A DNA stretch of 64,000 nt from Smittium culicis. Its lineage: Eukaryota > Kickxellomycota > Harpellomycetes > Harpellales > Legeriomycetaceae. Shown here in pieces: positions 36,963-48,420 of the stretch (its first letter is position 1; every line of letters begins with the position of its first letter). The DNA is taken from positions 17,161-81,160 of the forward strand of contig LSSN01000669.1 in assembly GCA_001970855.1 (NCBI GenBank), written 5' to 3'. The position numbers and the translations under genes were made by a program. The notes beneath the pieces were generated by a model. That model did not search any database, had not been told where the DNA came from, and saw nothing but the letters and a program-made list of their open reading frames with translations.

Positions 36963-39692
36963 CTAGTTTACTTTCAGCTCATTTTCAGAAATATGAATTT
37001 CTCCTCTTTGCAAGTATGAGTCATTATTGCTCTCGATTTCATCTAGAATATAGTTATAGTTGCACATTATTCCATAAGACGAACGGATTCCATTATATGA
37101 TGTATCACTGAGCCAATTTAAAGAATGAATAGAAGCTCCATTACGTAAATGGAAGTTTGCGACAGGGTCATAAGCATATATAGAGTTTGGCTTTTTCGCT
37201 TCTAATAGATACCTAATTTTAATTATTTTGAAAAGAGAACTCATATTAATAATTGAATTCCTATTTTTTATTGAAGAGCATTACTAATATTAATTTACTA
37301 AAGAAAATTCATTACAGTTTGGCAAGTTTAAGTAAAACAGGTTTTAAGGCATCTCGTTTTTCGATGATATTGATCCAACCGCGAGCTTCTAAAATATTCT
37401 ATTTAATTCATATGTAAATAAATATTAAATAAAAGATATTAGCTAAACATTTAAAAGATTCAAAAAATTAAAGAAATTTTTTGATATGAAAATTTAATTA
37501 CCTTTAAAGCTGTGTTCCAATTATTTTGACTGTTATCAATCTTTTTAATATCCAACACTTCGTTTTCAGTTATATCTATATTAATATTATCGTTTGAGCT
37601 CAAGTAATTGATCAGCCATGACGAGAATCTTGGTAGAGGGGAAAGAGTTACAAAATTTTTAACTTTTGGCATTTCAGATTGGATTTCGCCCACTACTCTT
37701 TTTATCAAAAAATTTCCTAAATCTACTCCTGAAACTCCTATTTGCGAGTTTATTGAATAGAAAACTGCAGTGTCAGCTATCTGAACGTCATCATCTAATA
37801 TAAGGAGGTTCGGATCAAGAATATCCTAAACAAAAACAAAAAAATAACAAAAATTAAATACTGATTAGCTGATAGGAATATTTTTTTAAGGATTTTATCG
37901 TAAAATTTTTTTTTTTATGAAAAATTTAATTTATCGAAAAAGTAGTTCTCAGTTACCTTTACGTTTCTAGATATACCGGTTGTTAGAGCGACCTATCAAA
38001 AAAAAAAAAAAATTAGGAAAATATTGGGACATAAGTGGATGATATAAAAAATAAATATATTATAACTAATTTATACAAACCCAAACAAAGACTAGAGGTT
38101 CAAGAGGTGCATTTTTATGAAAAAATCCAAAGCATCTTCTACCAGGGCCTAACCGTTTTTTCATGTCACTCAAAGACCTAACATAGTGAACACTTTCATA
38201 TTTTGCTAGCTGTGCGAATATTAATAAAAAACTTTAAATTAGTGGATTCGAGTTAGGTTATAGATAACTAATAATAATTTAAAAAATATATAAAGGATGA
38301 GAGGACTGGGAATTTTTAAAAAAATACCATTTCTATAGTTGAAGCAGGAGAATTCCAGGTAATTCTTTTTAGGTCTAGCGTTCCTATAATCCAAGTTTGT
38401 ATTTTTCTTTGTAAATAGTCAGACATCCCTTTTAAAAACATGTTGCTTCTGTTTTTCGAGAGGAGTTTCTGATGGATATAGATAAGATAAAAACAGTATT
38501 AAACATATATAATAAAAAGTAAATAGCGTGTTTTTAGGCACAAAAAAAATTTAAAACTATGTGGGTTAAAAAGTAATAAATAAACATTCAGCAAGTCTTA
38601 CGAGAATATCGCCGCGCATATGAACTAGGAATATGAAACCTTCAGGTAGTTTGTGAATTTGAGAAAAAAAGTTTTCATAGCTTGGTGATAAGTTAATTTT
38701 TGCATCTTCAACAATTTTGTAGATACAATCGCTATCCTATTATTATGTGAAAAAAAACAGGTTATATCTACATATTTTCGGAGTAAAGAAATTAAGGATA
38801 CCTTAAGATTATTAATAGATTTTAGCAAGTTTTGGGCTTCCGAGGCAATTTCATTTATGGAAAATCCTAAGGTAAAATATAGTATATTTTTTCAGACTTG
38901 TGACCTTTGTGGTTGAATAATTAACAAAATTAAGTTTAATAAAAGAAGGATGTATATATTACCATATTTCTGAGATAAAACATTTAGGAATTTCTGTTTA
39001 TTTTTCTAGATATTTTTTTTAAAAAGTTGAGAGGAAAAATAAAAAGAGAAGGCTAATTTATTAAATTTGGGAATAAGTTCGGCGATAATAAAGAGGAAGG
39101 TGATATATTTGGAAAAAAAATGAATAAGCGTATTAGACAAAGTTTCTTACGATGCTAAATTTGTTATAAATCATAATGAATTCTTGAGATTTCAGACTTT
39201 TGATTACAGGGCTCAATATCTTATTTTGGGAAATAACCATTTCGATTAAATTTATCATATCCTGTTCAGTTTCAACTTTCTCAAGCTTACTGTTGGGCAC
39301 ATCTATTAGGAAGATAAATTTGAATTTTATATTTATTTGAAGCAAAGTAGTATGTATAAGATAGCGAATGAAAAAGATTCTATAAAAATAATTTCTTTAA
39401 AGGTATAAATGTATGGAGGCGTATGAAAAATTCAGTTACATTCAATTTCACCTTTTCGGACGCTTCTCCAATATCTATTGATGATGTTTCTTTCTAGAGA
39501 AATATCCTGACTAGTTCGAAGCCCTTCTAAAGATTTTTTGGATACAGAGAATAAAGCTTTCTGTAAACTTTGAGGATAACTAGATCTAGGTATGTAATTA
39601 TCGACGAGAGTGATTTTTGGAGGAATCTTAGAGCAAGCGTATTTGTTTATAAGGGCTCTAAGGCTTTGAATGTGCCTAAGGTTAGAAATCAT
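36963..39692 (-). CDS. MLYCD: Malonyl-CoA decarboxylase (11 exons)
   Basis: Converts malonyl-CoA to acetyl-CoA and CO2. Exons: 39692-39440, 39302-39151, 38969-38963, 38866-38802, 38736-38602, 38468-38328, 38209-38081, 37993-37958, 37825-37502, 37398-37316, 37212-36963. They sum to 1575 nt (524 aa; human 493) and every phase closes. Family landmarks in order: LPEGFIFLVHMRGDIL, LKGMSDYL with LDLKRITWNSPA, KRLGPGRRCFGFFH, VALTTGIS, FVTLSPLPRFSSWL with the catalytic Ser near 368, and DPVANFHLRNGA with the catalytic His near 463. Exon 3 is only 7 nt. The end of exon 1 is uncertain: GTAACT (used here) or GTGAAA at 39451, both phase 1. The N-terminus (MISNLRHIQSLRALINKY) is basic and could be a mitochondrial presequence; the C-terminus (LKVN) is not a peroxisomal signal. 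It is divergent from RAD1. Confidence 0.94.
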
Positions 39693-40954
39693 TTCGAGGA
39701 AATGTGTGTTGTTGATATGATATGAAATAGAGTATTATTAGAGCAAAAATGGATGGAGCTAGTGATTCTTTATTAAAATGTTGCTTTGGAATTTTTCGGG
39801 TTTCGAATAAAAGTGATTGTAACTTCAAAAGAGGTAATGAGTGTAGCTGTGAACTCTGGGGTGTTTCATAAATCCTGACTTATTTTTTTAGCTCAGCAAA
39901 CAATTTTCCTATTATGATACTATTGGCCATTAATAGCCGAGACTTTAATATTTTGAGAAATGGGTAGCAAAAAAAGCGACACAGGCCGATGATTGGGTAT
40001 AAATGAAGGGCAAAAATATGCTAAACCTCAGCTAACATTTTGTTTCAAAAAAGCTTTAGTGCCTTTTGATATTATTGAAGAATATATCGCTGTTTTCATG
40101 GATGGGACTGTGTATATAATCGAGTTATAAGATATCTGTATAAATATATGCCAGTTCTTTGAAACATAAAATACTCAGAATATACAAATTAGTCACCAAA
40201 TATACTCTAAAACCACATTTAAGGAGAGTGAAATTCCGAATTACTTTTAAAGTGAGTTTAATTTGTTTTTTGGAGATAAAATATTTGGCACAGCACATAA
40301 CCAAACAGCAGAATGGATGCATAGTAGCATGCTGTGACAATTGAAGTGGATTTAATGAGCATCATTCTACTACAATTATTATAAGAATACTCTGTCTTAA
40401 GCTCCTCGTTTTTTTTTCCCGCTCAGCTTGCGCGCTATAGCTACACTACTTCTATTAACATCTTTATTATAACTAGCGTAGAGGATTAGATCTTTTTACT
40501 GCATTCTTCCTGATTACCACACTAAAACTGACGGTTTAAGTCTGCAACACTTGCCTGCCATCATTTGACTTTGCGATATATCGGAATTCTGCTCAGTAAG
40601 TTTGAAAGAAGAGTAAAATGACCTCTAAACAGCACCGGCCAATAATCGGCAGATATAAAATACATAGCGGCCAATGATTGAAGGATAATTGTTGAGAGCA
40701 GTAGAAATGTTTGATAAAAAGTGAGGAAATAGTAGCAATTGGTTACAGAGAGGCTATTCAAAAAGCTAAACTTGATTCAGAATCTATAAACCCACAAAAT
40801 TATATACTCCTAATGACCAGCTCTTATTTAATAAAAATCAAATTTAATTCATTACTACACTTTATACTTACTCGATTTTGCTTACTGCCAAGATCGAATT
40901 TAAGCCAGCCCCAAATCTGTATACTATATTTGCTTTCACATAACTGTGTATATT
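39693..40954. promoter_or_regulatory. Divergent MCD/RAD1 promoter region with CCAAT boxes
   Basis: This intergenic segment between two divergent starts has ATTGG at 39922-39926 and 39992-39996, and CCAAT at 40639-40643 and 40671-40675. GC content is higher than in the deserts. Open frames within it (40125-40340, 40159-40344, 40561-40761, 40711-40971) look non-coding. Shared control of MCD and RAD1 is possible but only inferred from layout. Confidence 0.5.
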
Positions 40955-42803
40955 ATGGAGGATCAGGCTGAAGACTCTTCATTCAACGCAAAAGTTTACA
41001 ATATCAAACCTATGGTCAATTTGCTGAAATCAATAAGTTTTAAGCAGGTACTCCCGATTTTCTGACACTCATCCACATTATTAATCTTAATATTTCCCAT
41101 ATCATTGTATATATACAATTCGATAGTTTATTTCACTATTACTTCAAAATACTTTTATTAAAGAGAGCGATTTGTCAAATTGACAAAGAAGGAATCATTT
41201 TTACTGTCGAAGATTCCCAATGTGTTATAGCTAGAGCATATCTGAAACGATCCTTTTTCTCGGAATTTTCCACTACCCGTACTACTCTCTTTTTATTTTA
41301 AAATTACTTGCTGATGCCTTTCCATACTTGGCTTTAATTTATAACATTCTAATATTTTCCTGTTCGTTAAATCTCTGTGTATTACCCCTAAACGATAAGA
41401 CGATAATGATGAAGATTCAGCCGAACAAAAATCTGAACCAGATACTTCTAATACTCAGGACTCGATAGTTTTTGGTTTGTACATTAATAGATTAATAGAA
41501 TGCCTTACTTTATTTTTTGGACCTGGCATGTCTTCAACGAATACTCTACAGTCTAGTTCAAACGAAGATGCAAATGGTGGAAATAAAAATAATACAGTAG
41601 TACGCTTTGCGTACAGCAAAAAAAGCTCCGATTTCGAATTAATGTATTTTACCCCCCTTCCCCCATCGCTATAAAAGCATATTCAGACTCTTTTTATTTC
41701 TTTCAAGCATCTTGATTCATTATAAAACCTGAAAATTATGTTTATAGCTGCATAGTTTTTTTTTTTTTTTTGCATTAATTTATCTAATTTATAAAATTAG
41801 GCTAGAAGATAACGGTGTTATCTCAATTTGCAGACTAGCAACGCTAGAGCCTGACTTTTTCAATGATTTAGACTTTAGCAACAGCCCAGTTGTGCAAATG
41901 GTCATTTTGAAGGTAATTATCGATTATTTAATAATATAATCACTTTGATCTTAGAAACACTCAATACTCCTGCAAAATAATTGCTAGAACAGTTCAACCA
42001 CAAATCTGAAAGTATTTTGAAAACTATACAATAAGATTAATTCTGAAAAAGAGCCTCTTTTATTTTTTTTTTTTTGCCGTTTACATATGAAATGCGTTAT
42101 TTACACATATTTTTACTTTTTTAATTTTTTTTTTTTTCTATTCTTGAATTTATTTTATGATTTGATTTACGCTGATTAATTAACAATAGTCGGAATGGCT
42201 ACAAGATGCTTTCGAGGATATAGACTCTGATGGCGAAATAATTACATTTTCGATATTAAACAGCTCTCCTATTTTGAAACTAGTGTCTCAAAGCTCTAAC
42301 GGCAGCACCGAAGTAAAGCAACGTCATTTTTAATCTACTTTAAAGAAACAATTATTTTAAATATGCAACGGTCATTAATTTTTTGTTATTTTTGTTTGTT
42401 TTTTGGTTTATCTTTCTGATAGATAAAGTACTTGAACAACGAAAACTTGATAGAGTCGTTTCAATGCGACATTGAGCAAGATACGAGGTAAATTAAAAAA
42501 ATAGCCACACACAATTGTGCTCTTTAAGCTTCAAATGAATAAAAATTAAAGGATATATATTACATACTATCAATAACGTTTTTCATACTTTTTTAATTTT
42601 CTGGTGTGTCATGGTTTACCTGAAAAACAAACACTAGGTTCAAACTATCGCTGATCCTGAAATGCAAAAACGCACTCAACCAGTCGTCAAAGACCAAAAT
42701 ATCCATCAACCAGGAGGGCTTCCTGCTCCTCCAGTTCAAGATATCTACGGGCGCCATATCGTCGTTCGTCAGCTTTGTGTTTGCTCCTCTCCTGCCCGAA
42801 TGA
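40955..42803 (+). CDS. RAD1: Rad1, subunit of the 9-1-1 checkpoint clamp (7 exons)
   Basis: Exons 40955-41047, 41164-41278, 41400-41643, 41801-41912, 42190-42312, 42423-42487 and 42638-42803 sum to 918 nt (305 aa; human 282) with all phases closing. Similarity to Rad1 runs along the whole length: NLLKSISFKQRAICQIDKEG, IFTVEDSQCVIARAYLKRSF, VFGLYINRLIECLTLFFGPG, LEDNGVISICRL, SEWLQDAFEDID, NLIESFQCDIEQDTRFKLSL and the C-terminal QEGFLLLQFKIS. Rad1 is a PCNA-like fold and, with Hus1 and Rad9, forms the DNA-damage clamp loaded by Rad17-RFC in the nucleus. Residues around 75-100 form an acidic insertion (DNDEDSAEQKSEPD) where fungal Rad1 proteins also vary. Donors include the less usual GTACTC and GTACTA. 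The start ATG is the first in frame, and no upstream exon is needed. Confidence 0.93.
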
Positions 42804-43561
42804 ATTTTTTATTTGTTTATTTTTATTTTTGTAAGCATCGAGCTGCTCCTATAACATCCCCCCCCCCCCCCCCCTCACCCATCTCTATCCCACCAATAAA
42901 TAAAATAAATTTCTGTTAGCGATATGCATTATTTAGTTGCTACGTGTTTATTCATACTATATCAGATAAAAGTATGTTTATATAGTGTACCCAAGTGCGC
43001 TTATTGTAAACCTGCTTTCCTAATAATTGGTATACCGGAAGTGAAGGTGGGGGGGGGGGGACGTAAGCAAAGGCCTAAAATATAAACAGTTTCAGCAATA
43101 AACTAAACTCCAGCTATCAAACACTTTATTTACTTTTCTTTTTTGTTTCAAGTAGAAATTTGGAATATTTAGGTGTGTATAATATAAAAATAGATAACTA
43201 AAAAGAAACAAAAAAAGTTAACAAATTGAATAAAAGCGCGAATATTTTTTTTTTATACTTTTTCTATTAATCAAAAAAAAAAAGAAAAAAAAGTGGGTTC
43301 TAGTAAAGAAAGCTTAGATATGAAAAAAAAAACAACTTTTTTCTTCAAACTAAAGTAAATAAATAAATAAATACGAAAACTACAATATGCAACACTATTT
43401 ATAAACAAACAAAAAGGGAAAAAGAAGGAAGATGGGGCTCAAGTCGAGTCAGACTACTAGAGAGTGTCAAAAAATAAAAATATAAAGAAGAGATGCCGGG
43501 ATGAATTTCTGGGGATGGGGGAAGGGGGATATGAAAATGGGGAAGAAATCAAGAAAGAGGC
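42804..43561. other. Convergent RAD1/PDK1 intergenic region with C and G homopolymers
   Basis: Contains a run of 17 C at 42858-42874 and 12 G at 43049-43060, plus several poly-A/T tracts. No gene is seen; the frames at 42662-42919 and 43464-43664 are shadows of, or run out of, RAD1 and PDK1 coding sequence. Confidence 0.7.
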
Positions 43562-46092
43562 TTATTTCATTATACCACAAGTAAAGCAAGATTTTATATA
43601 TCCCCCAAACGATCTGCTTCTTTTTTTGAATGGGCGAGATATTCGCATGGACTTTGAGTATTGATCTGGACTTGATAAGTTGTTCATTCTTGGGTCCGTA
43701 TATGGAGAGATATTCTGGCCATACTGGATTTGGTTCTGGAGAGGTTGGTTTGTTATAGTAATTGGGTCAGTGAAGTTATCGTTAAGCGCTCTTGTGCTGG
43801 AGATGCGATTAGTCCGAGATGAGATTTCAATTTCTTCGGTTGAATCGTGACTACTTGATACGTTTCGAGGTAAAAATATAGCTTGGTTATTGCTCTTAAA
43901 TAAAAGTTCTTGTGAGTGGAGAGCAGATACTATTTCTGAGCTAGTGTATGGTCGAATTGAGCTGTCGATATCTATTCTATCTGGGGAGTCAAACTTGGCG
44001 TTATCAATATACTTTGCAGCGAGTGATGATTTAACAGCATTCTTATTAGATAGGATTGGTTCCACCATTCCAGGGATTTCATAGCTTCTATTATTAGCTA
44101 CTGAAGAGTTAGTTGAGCTTTTTTGTGCAGTATTATTGGAATTTGAACCAACAATAAAGTCTTTAGGCTTTGGAGGTATTTTAGGGGGACATTTGGCAGA
44201 ATTTACAGATTCTGAATTGGCATTCAAGTCAACACTAGATCCCAAGTTTGAGTTTAAAGGGGATTGTAAGTATTCGCTGGCAGGAACTGAGCTGCAGTCA
44301 GATTTAGTTCTAGCTAGGAGACCTTGCATTGTTGGAGGGGTTTGGTATTGGAGGGCGTTCCAGTCAATTCCTTCAAAAAAATCGTGCTGTTTAATTTCGG
44401 AAATTCCTGTGTGACCACTACCTAAGCGATTCTTTGGTTCAAGAACTAGAATTTTTTCAATGAGATTTTTGGCAGAGGTTGAAAAATGGGGAGGAAATTC
44501 GTATTCATTGTGTAAAATTTTCTGAAAAGTTTGATATTCGTTGGCGCCTTTAAATGGGGGTCTACCTGAGAGTAGCTGGTAAGCGATACATCCTAAAGCC
44601 CAAATATCAGAGCTAAATGCGAGAATAAATAGTTAGAAATAGAATCAAGAAAAGAGTGAGGGGATGGGGGGTAAGGGTAAGGGTAAGGGTAAGGGTTGAG
44701 AAATGAGGGAATACCTTTTTCCAGAGGACTTATTCATTAGGAGCTCAGGGGAAACGTATTCAGCGGTTCCAACAAAAGAGTTTGAGCGGAGGTCTGATGA
44801 TTTAGGCATAGAGTCGTCCAATATTTTTGCGGTACCAAAATCGGTAATTAGGATATGCATATCTTTGCCAAGTAGAATACTAAAAGTTGGTAAGGATGGA
44901 TTAGATAGGGTAATTGAAGGGAATTTAAAGAAGAGGAAATGGGTAGAATAGGGGGTAAATACTTTTCAGGTTTTAAATCTCTGTGAACGATGCCGGAATT
45001 ATGCATGTATTCAACAGCGAGGACAATTTCAGCGAGGTAAAATCTGGTGCAGTTTTCAGTTAGACCACCGAACTTGATAAAAGATTAAAAAAAAAAGAGG
45101 GAGGGAAAAGAAATTAATGAGCTGTAAAAGAGATAAAATTGAAAGAAAGAGAGAAAATTAATGGGTTGATAAAGGTAGGAGAGAGAAATGTAAAAAGGGA
45201 AAAGTACCTTTCTGACATAATTTAGTAGTTCACCATTTTCAGCTAAATCGATGATAAAATCTAGAAGAGAGAGAGAAAGTAATAAAGTAAATAAAGGGGG
45301 ACAAGAGGGGAAGAGAAGATAAAGACGTACATAAACTGCGAGTATCTTGGAAGGTGTAGTGTAAATTAATGATGAAAGGGTGGTTTAGTTTATGGAGGAC
45401 GTTTCGTTCAATGGTAACGTATTTAGTTTTTTTTTCTTTGATTATGTGTCTTTTATCTAATATTTTAGCGGCATAAATCTTTTCAGTAGAAATCTCAGTT
45501 GCTTCAACGACCTAAAATCATAATTGAAAAAAAAAAAAAAAAAGAGAGAGAGAGAAAGTTTATGAGATATGGTAAAGTGGAGATAAAAAATTGAAGGGGA
45601 TAAGTGGAGAGGGTTAGAGAGAGAGAGAGAGTTTACAGTGGAGTAGGAGCCTTCACCGAGGATTCTTCCGAAATGAAAGTCTTTAACAGCACGTTTTTTA
45701 TTGAAGTTTGAAGAAGGATCGACAGTATATTTTGTATTTTGGGAGGGGTCGGGGTCGGGGATGGGCAGGATAGGTTGGATTGAGGAGAGGTTTGAAGAAG
45801 TTTGGGGTTGAGTTGAGGGTATGGGGGATGGAGATGGGCAAGCGGCAGAGTTAAAGGCATCAGCAACTTTTCTTGAGATTGGGGGTAAAGGCGGGGACTG
45901 TGTTGGGACAGAGGAAGATCTGTATGTAGACTGTTCGGATACGGATAGTAGTAAATTATTTTTTTGCGAAGGGATGTAATCGTTGGGGATATTTTGGATT
46001 CCGTAGCCATAAACGTTGCGAGGGGGAGAATTTTCGCCGAAAGCAATAGATTTCCCTTCTTTTAAATCGAGGCTAATTCTTTTATTGTTCAT
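43562..46092 (-). CDS. Pdk1/Pkh-type AGC master kinase (6 exons)
   Basis: Exons 46092-45637, 45511-45331, 45260-45208, 45072-44963, 44879-44715 and 44612-43562 sum to 2016 nt (671 aa) with all phases closing. A Pro/Ser-rich N-terminus (1-135) is followed by the kinase domain: LGEGSYST loop, AAKILDKRHIIKEKK with K168, HRDLKPEN with D262, DFG with D280, and NSFVGTAEYVSPELL with Ser301 at the place of the activating Ser of human PDK1. DIWALGCIAYQLLSGRPPF, NRLGSG and WNALQYQTPP complete the fold. The ~230-residue Ser/Asn-rich tail shows no PH domain that I can see, as in yeast Pkh1/2. PDK1 kinases phosphorylate the activation loop of other AGC kinases (Akt/Sch9, PKC, S6K types). It is divergent from the SET gene. 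Introns are CT-rich on the sense strand; the fifth holds four GGGTAA hexamers. Confidence 0.94.
44668..44697. repeat. (GGGTAA)4 hexamer repeat in a PDK1 intron
   Basis: Four tandem GGGTAA units between exons 5 and 6 of the kinase gene. The unit is not a rotation of the TTAGGG telomere repeat. Confidence 0.8.
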
Positions 46093-47160
46093 GGTATGTA
46101 TAAATAAGGTGCTAAGGGTGAAGGTAAGATTTAGATGGAGAGGGATAGAGGTGGGGGGGATAAATAGTGTAAGTAAGGAAGTAAATTTGGTAAATAAGCT
46201 ATGTGTAATGTGTAATGTTAATGGAGGGGAAATGGAAGAGCGAATCGTAGTGTGGGGGGGGGGGGAAGAAAGNNNNNNNNNNNNNNNNNNNNNNNNNNNN
46301 NNNNNNNNNNNNNNNNNNNNNNNNNNNNNNNNNNNNNNNNNNNNNNNNNNNNNNNNNNNNNNNNNNNNNNNNNNNNNNNNNNNNNNNNNNNNNNNNNNNN
46401 NNNNNNNNNNNNNNNNNNNNNNNNNNNNNNNNNNNNNNNNNNNNNNNNNNNNNNNNNNNNNNNNNNNNNNNNNNNNNNNNNNNNNNNNNNNNNNNNNNNN
46501 NNNNNNNNNNNNNNNNNNNNNNNNNNNNNNNNNNNNNNNNNNNNNNNNNNNNNNNNNNNNNNNNNNNNNNNNNNNNNNNNNNNNNNNNNNNNNNNNNNNN
46601 NNNNNNNNNNNNNNNNNNNNNNNNNNNNNNNNNNNNNNNNNNNNNNNNNNNNNNNNNNNNNNNNNNNNNNNNNNNNNNNNNNNNNNNNNNNNNNNNNNNN
46701 NNNNNNNNNNNNNNNNNNNNNNNNNNNNNNNNNNNNNNNNNNNNNNNNNNNNNNNNNNNNNNNNNNNNNNNNNNNNNNNNNNNNNNNNNNNNNNNNNNNN
46801 NNNNNNNNNNNNNNNNNNNNNNNNNTGTTAAAGCAAATGTGGTGAAATGTGATAGTGATTGGCGGTAGAGTTTAGAGAGACGGGCGTTAGGTTAGTATGT
46901 AATACAAAAATGTACAAAGGGTAAGTAGCCAAGTATATATAGAGATAGAGAGTGAAGTTAGCTCGTTTATAATAGAAGAGAAGCTGTAAGGAAGGAAGAA
47001 TTGTGTAGTGAGAAGCGTAGAGAGAAGTATAGGCAGATTGGTGGGTCAAGTCAAACGAAGGCTTGAAAAGTTGGATTTAGTAAAATTTAGCAGAGAAAAT
47101 GCACTTATGTGGCAGATATTTGGAAATTGTGCAGAGGCCCAACTTGGAAAATCTCAGCTT
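46093..47160 (-). promoter_or_regulatory. Purine-rich (plus strand) leader of the PDK1 gene, with assembly gap
   Basis: The plus strand is G+A-rich (sense strand CT-rich) as far as about 47.05 kb, like the YAK1 leader. A 12-G run (46254-46265) directly precedes the gap. The frames at 46016-46845 run through N bases and are not genes. Confidence 0.4.
46273..46825. other. Assembly gap (553 N)
   Basis: A run of N bases starting just after a G homopolymer and GA-rich sequence, a likely cause of the gap. Confidence 0.99.
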
Positions 47161-48420
47161 TAATTTTACGATACGAACCTTTAAAATTGGCTTCATAGAA
47201 TAATGGCTTTTAATGGGTGAGGGAAAATGGTAAATAGATGGTGAAAATGGTAAATAGGCGGGGGAAAAAAGTGAAATTGGCGGGCTTTTCTAAAAGCTCA
47301 GTACTTTTTGATGCTGCCCATTGGACAGTCTTGGTATTACTCAGAACAGTATTATCTAATTCTCGTCCAATACCAAAAAACAAAATCCTTGACTTTTTCA
47401 CAGCTTAAATTCCAGCCCTATAAACCTCGGCTTGGTTTTCAGCGCGTTATAAAAAGAATCCTGAGCATTTCTCTGGCTTCGTTATAGTTTATTTGGCGCT
47501 ACATAATATTGTAGTATTTGAGCCTTCCCGGGGCCAACAGCCATTACCCTTTTAGAAAACCATAATTGGATAAGCCTATTATTAGTCTTTTTTTATTGGA
47601 TGTTTTGTATTTAATAACCAATAAATTATTATCATTCTGAAATGATTTACCAGCTTTTCAGACAGCAAAATTAGCTTCTTTTGCCTGGGCGCTTCACCAT
47701 TTTTTGTGTTTTAGGCGGTTGGCGAAAGGTTAACCCGTCTTAGCCCATCCCGTAACGCATTCTTATCAAGGCTCTTGTTATACTAGTATTCCGAGACTCA
47801 AAGGTGGCGAGCTATACTGCAAATATTGGCTGTTTTTCCTTGGAAGTTAGGGAGGGGTAGGGATTGCCAATATTAAACACACCAGCCTCATAATGGATAG
47901 AAAAGATCAGCTGCTATAAAGCTCACCAATTCGCTGCCTATAAAATAGCTGCTTATGCAAATCGCTTTCTTTGTCAAACCCGCTTGCTTTTTTTTTTCCT
48001 CCAGATAGTCTCCTCTCGCCAATCACTCGCCGCATAAACTCGAGGCTATCTTTGGGAAAAAACTTTGCTCAGCCAACAGGTTTGCATACCTCATGTCCCA
48101 CTACTACGGCATGTCCAATAGCACTCGATTTTTACATATGCTCGTTTATTATCTTAATTATTAAGCCAATTAGAGTCTACGCAAACACTCCTGGGAATAA
48201 ATAACCGTTTTTAATTCTTGGTCTTTTCTATAAATAAAATCCACCCCATCATTGGGTTGGCAATTAATTGGTTTTTGCTTGGTTAGATTTCCTTAGTTCT
48301 CAAGGCATATACTTCTTAATATAGACAAGACCATAAATTTAACTGTAATTAGCCATTGGCTGCTTTTTCTTTCTCTCGTAAATCCAGTCCAAATTGGAAT
48401 TTCATGCTTGGCATTCCGTA
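47161..48420. promoter_or_regulatory. CCAAT/ATTGG-rich divergent promoter island (PDK1 and SET genes)
   Basis: GC content is raised and at least ten CCAAT/ATTGG pentamers occur on both strands (for example near 47185, 47274, 47318, 47567, 47830, 47858, 47927, 48018, 48252 and 48352). It lies between the PDK1 start (46092, minus) and the SET start (49399, plus). The base skew is G-rich to its left and C-rich to its right. CCAAT is the Hap/NF-Y box. The function is inferred from motif density and position. Confidence 0.55.

Noticed and set aside
44668..44697. Telomere-like repeat
   Set aside because: The unit is GGGTAA, not a rotation of TTAGGG, has only four copies and sits in an intron.
46016..46845. 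Plus-strand open frames over the second gap
   Set aside because: Most of their length is N bases, and they oppose the PDK1 start and leader.
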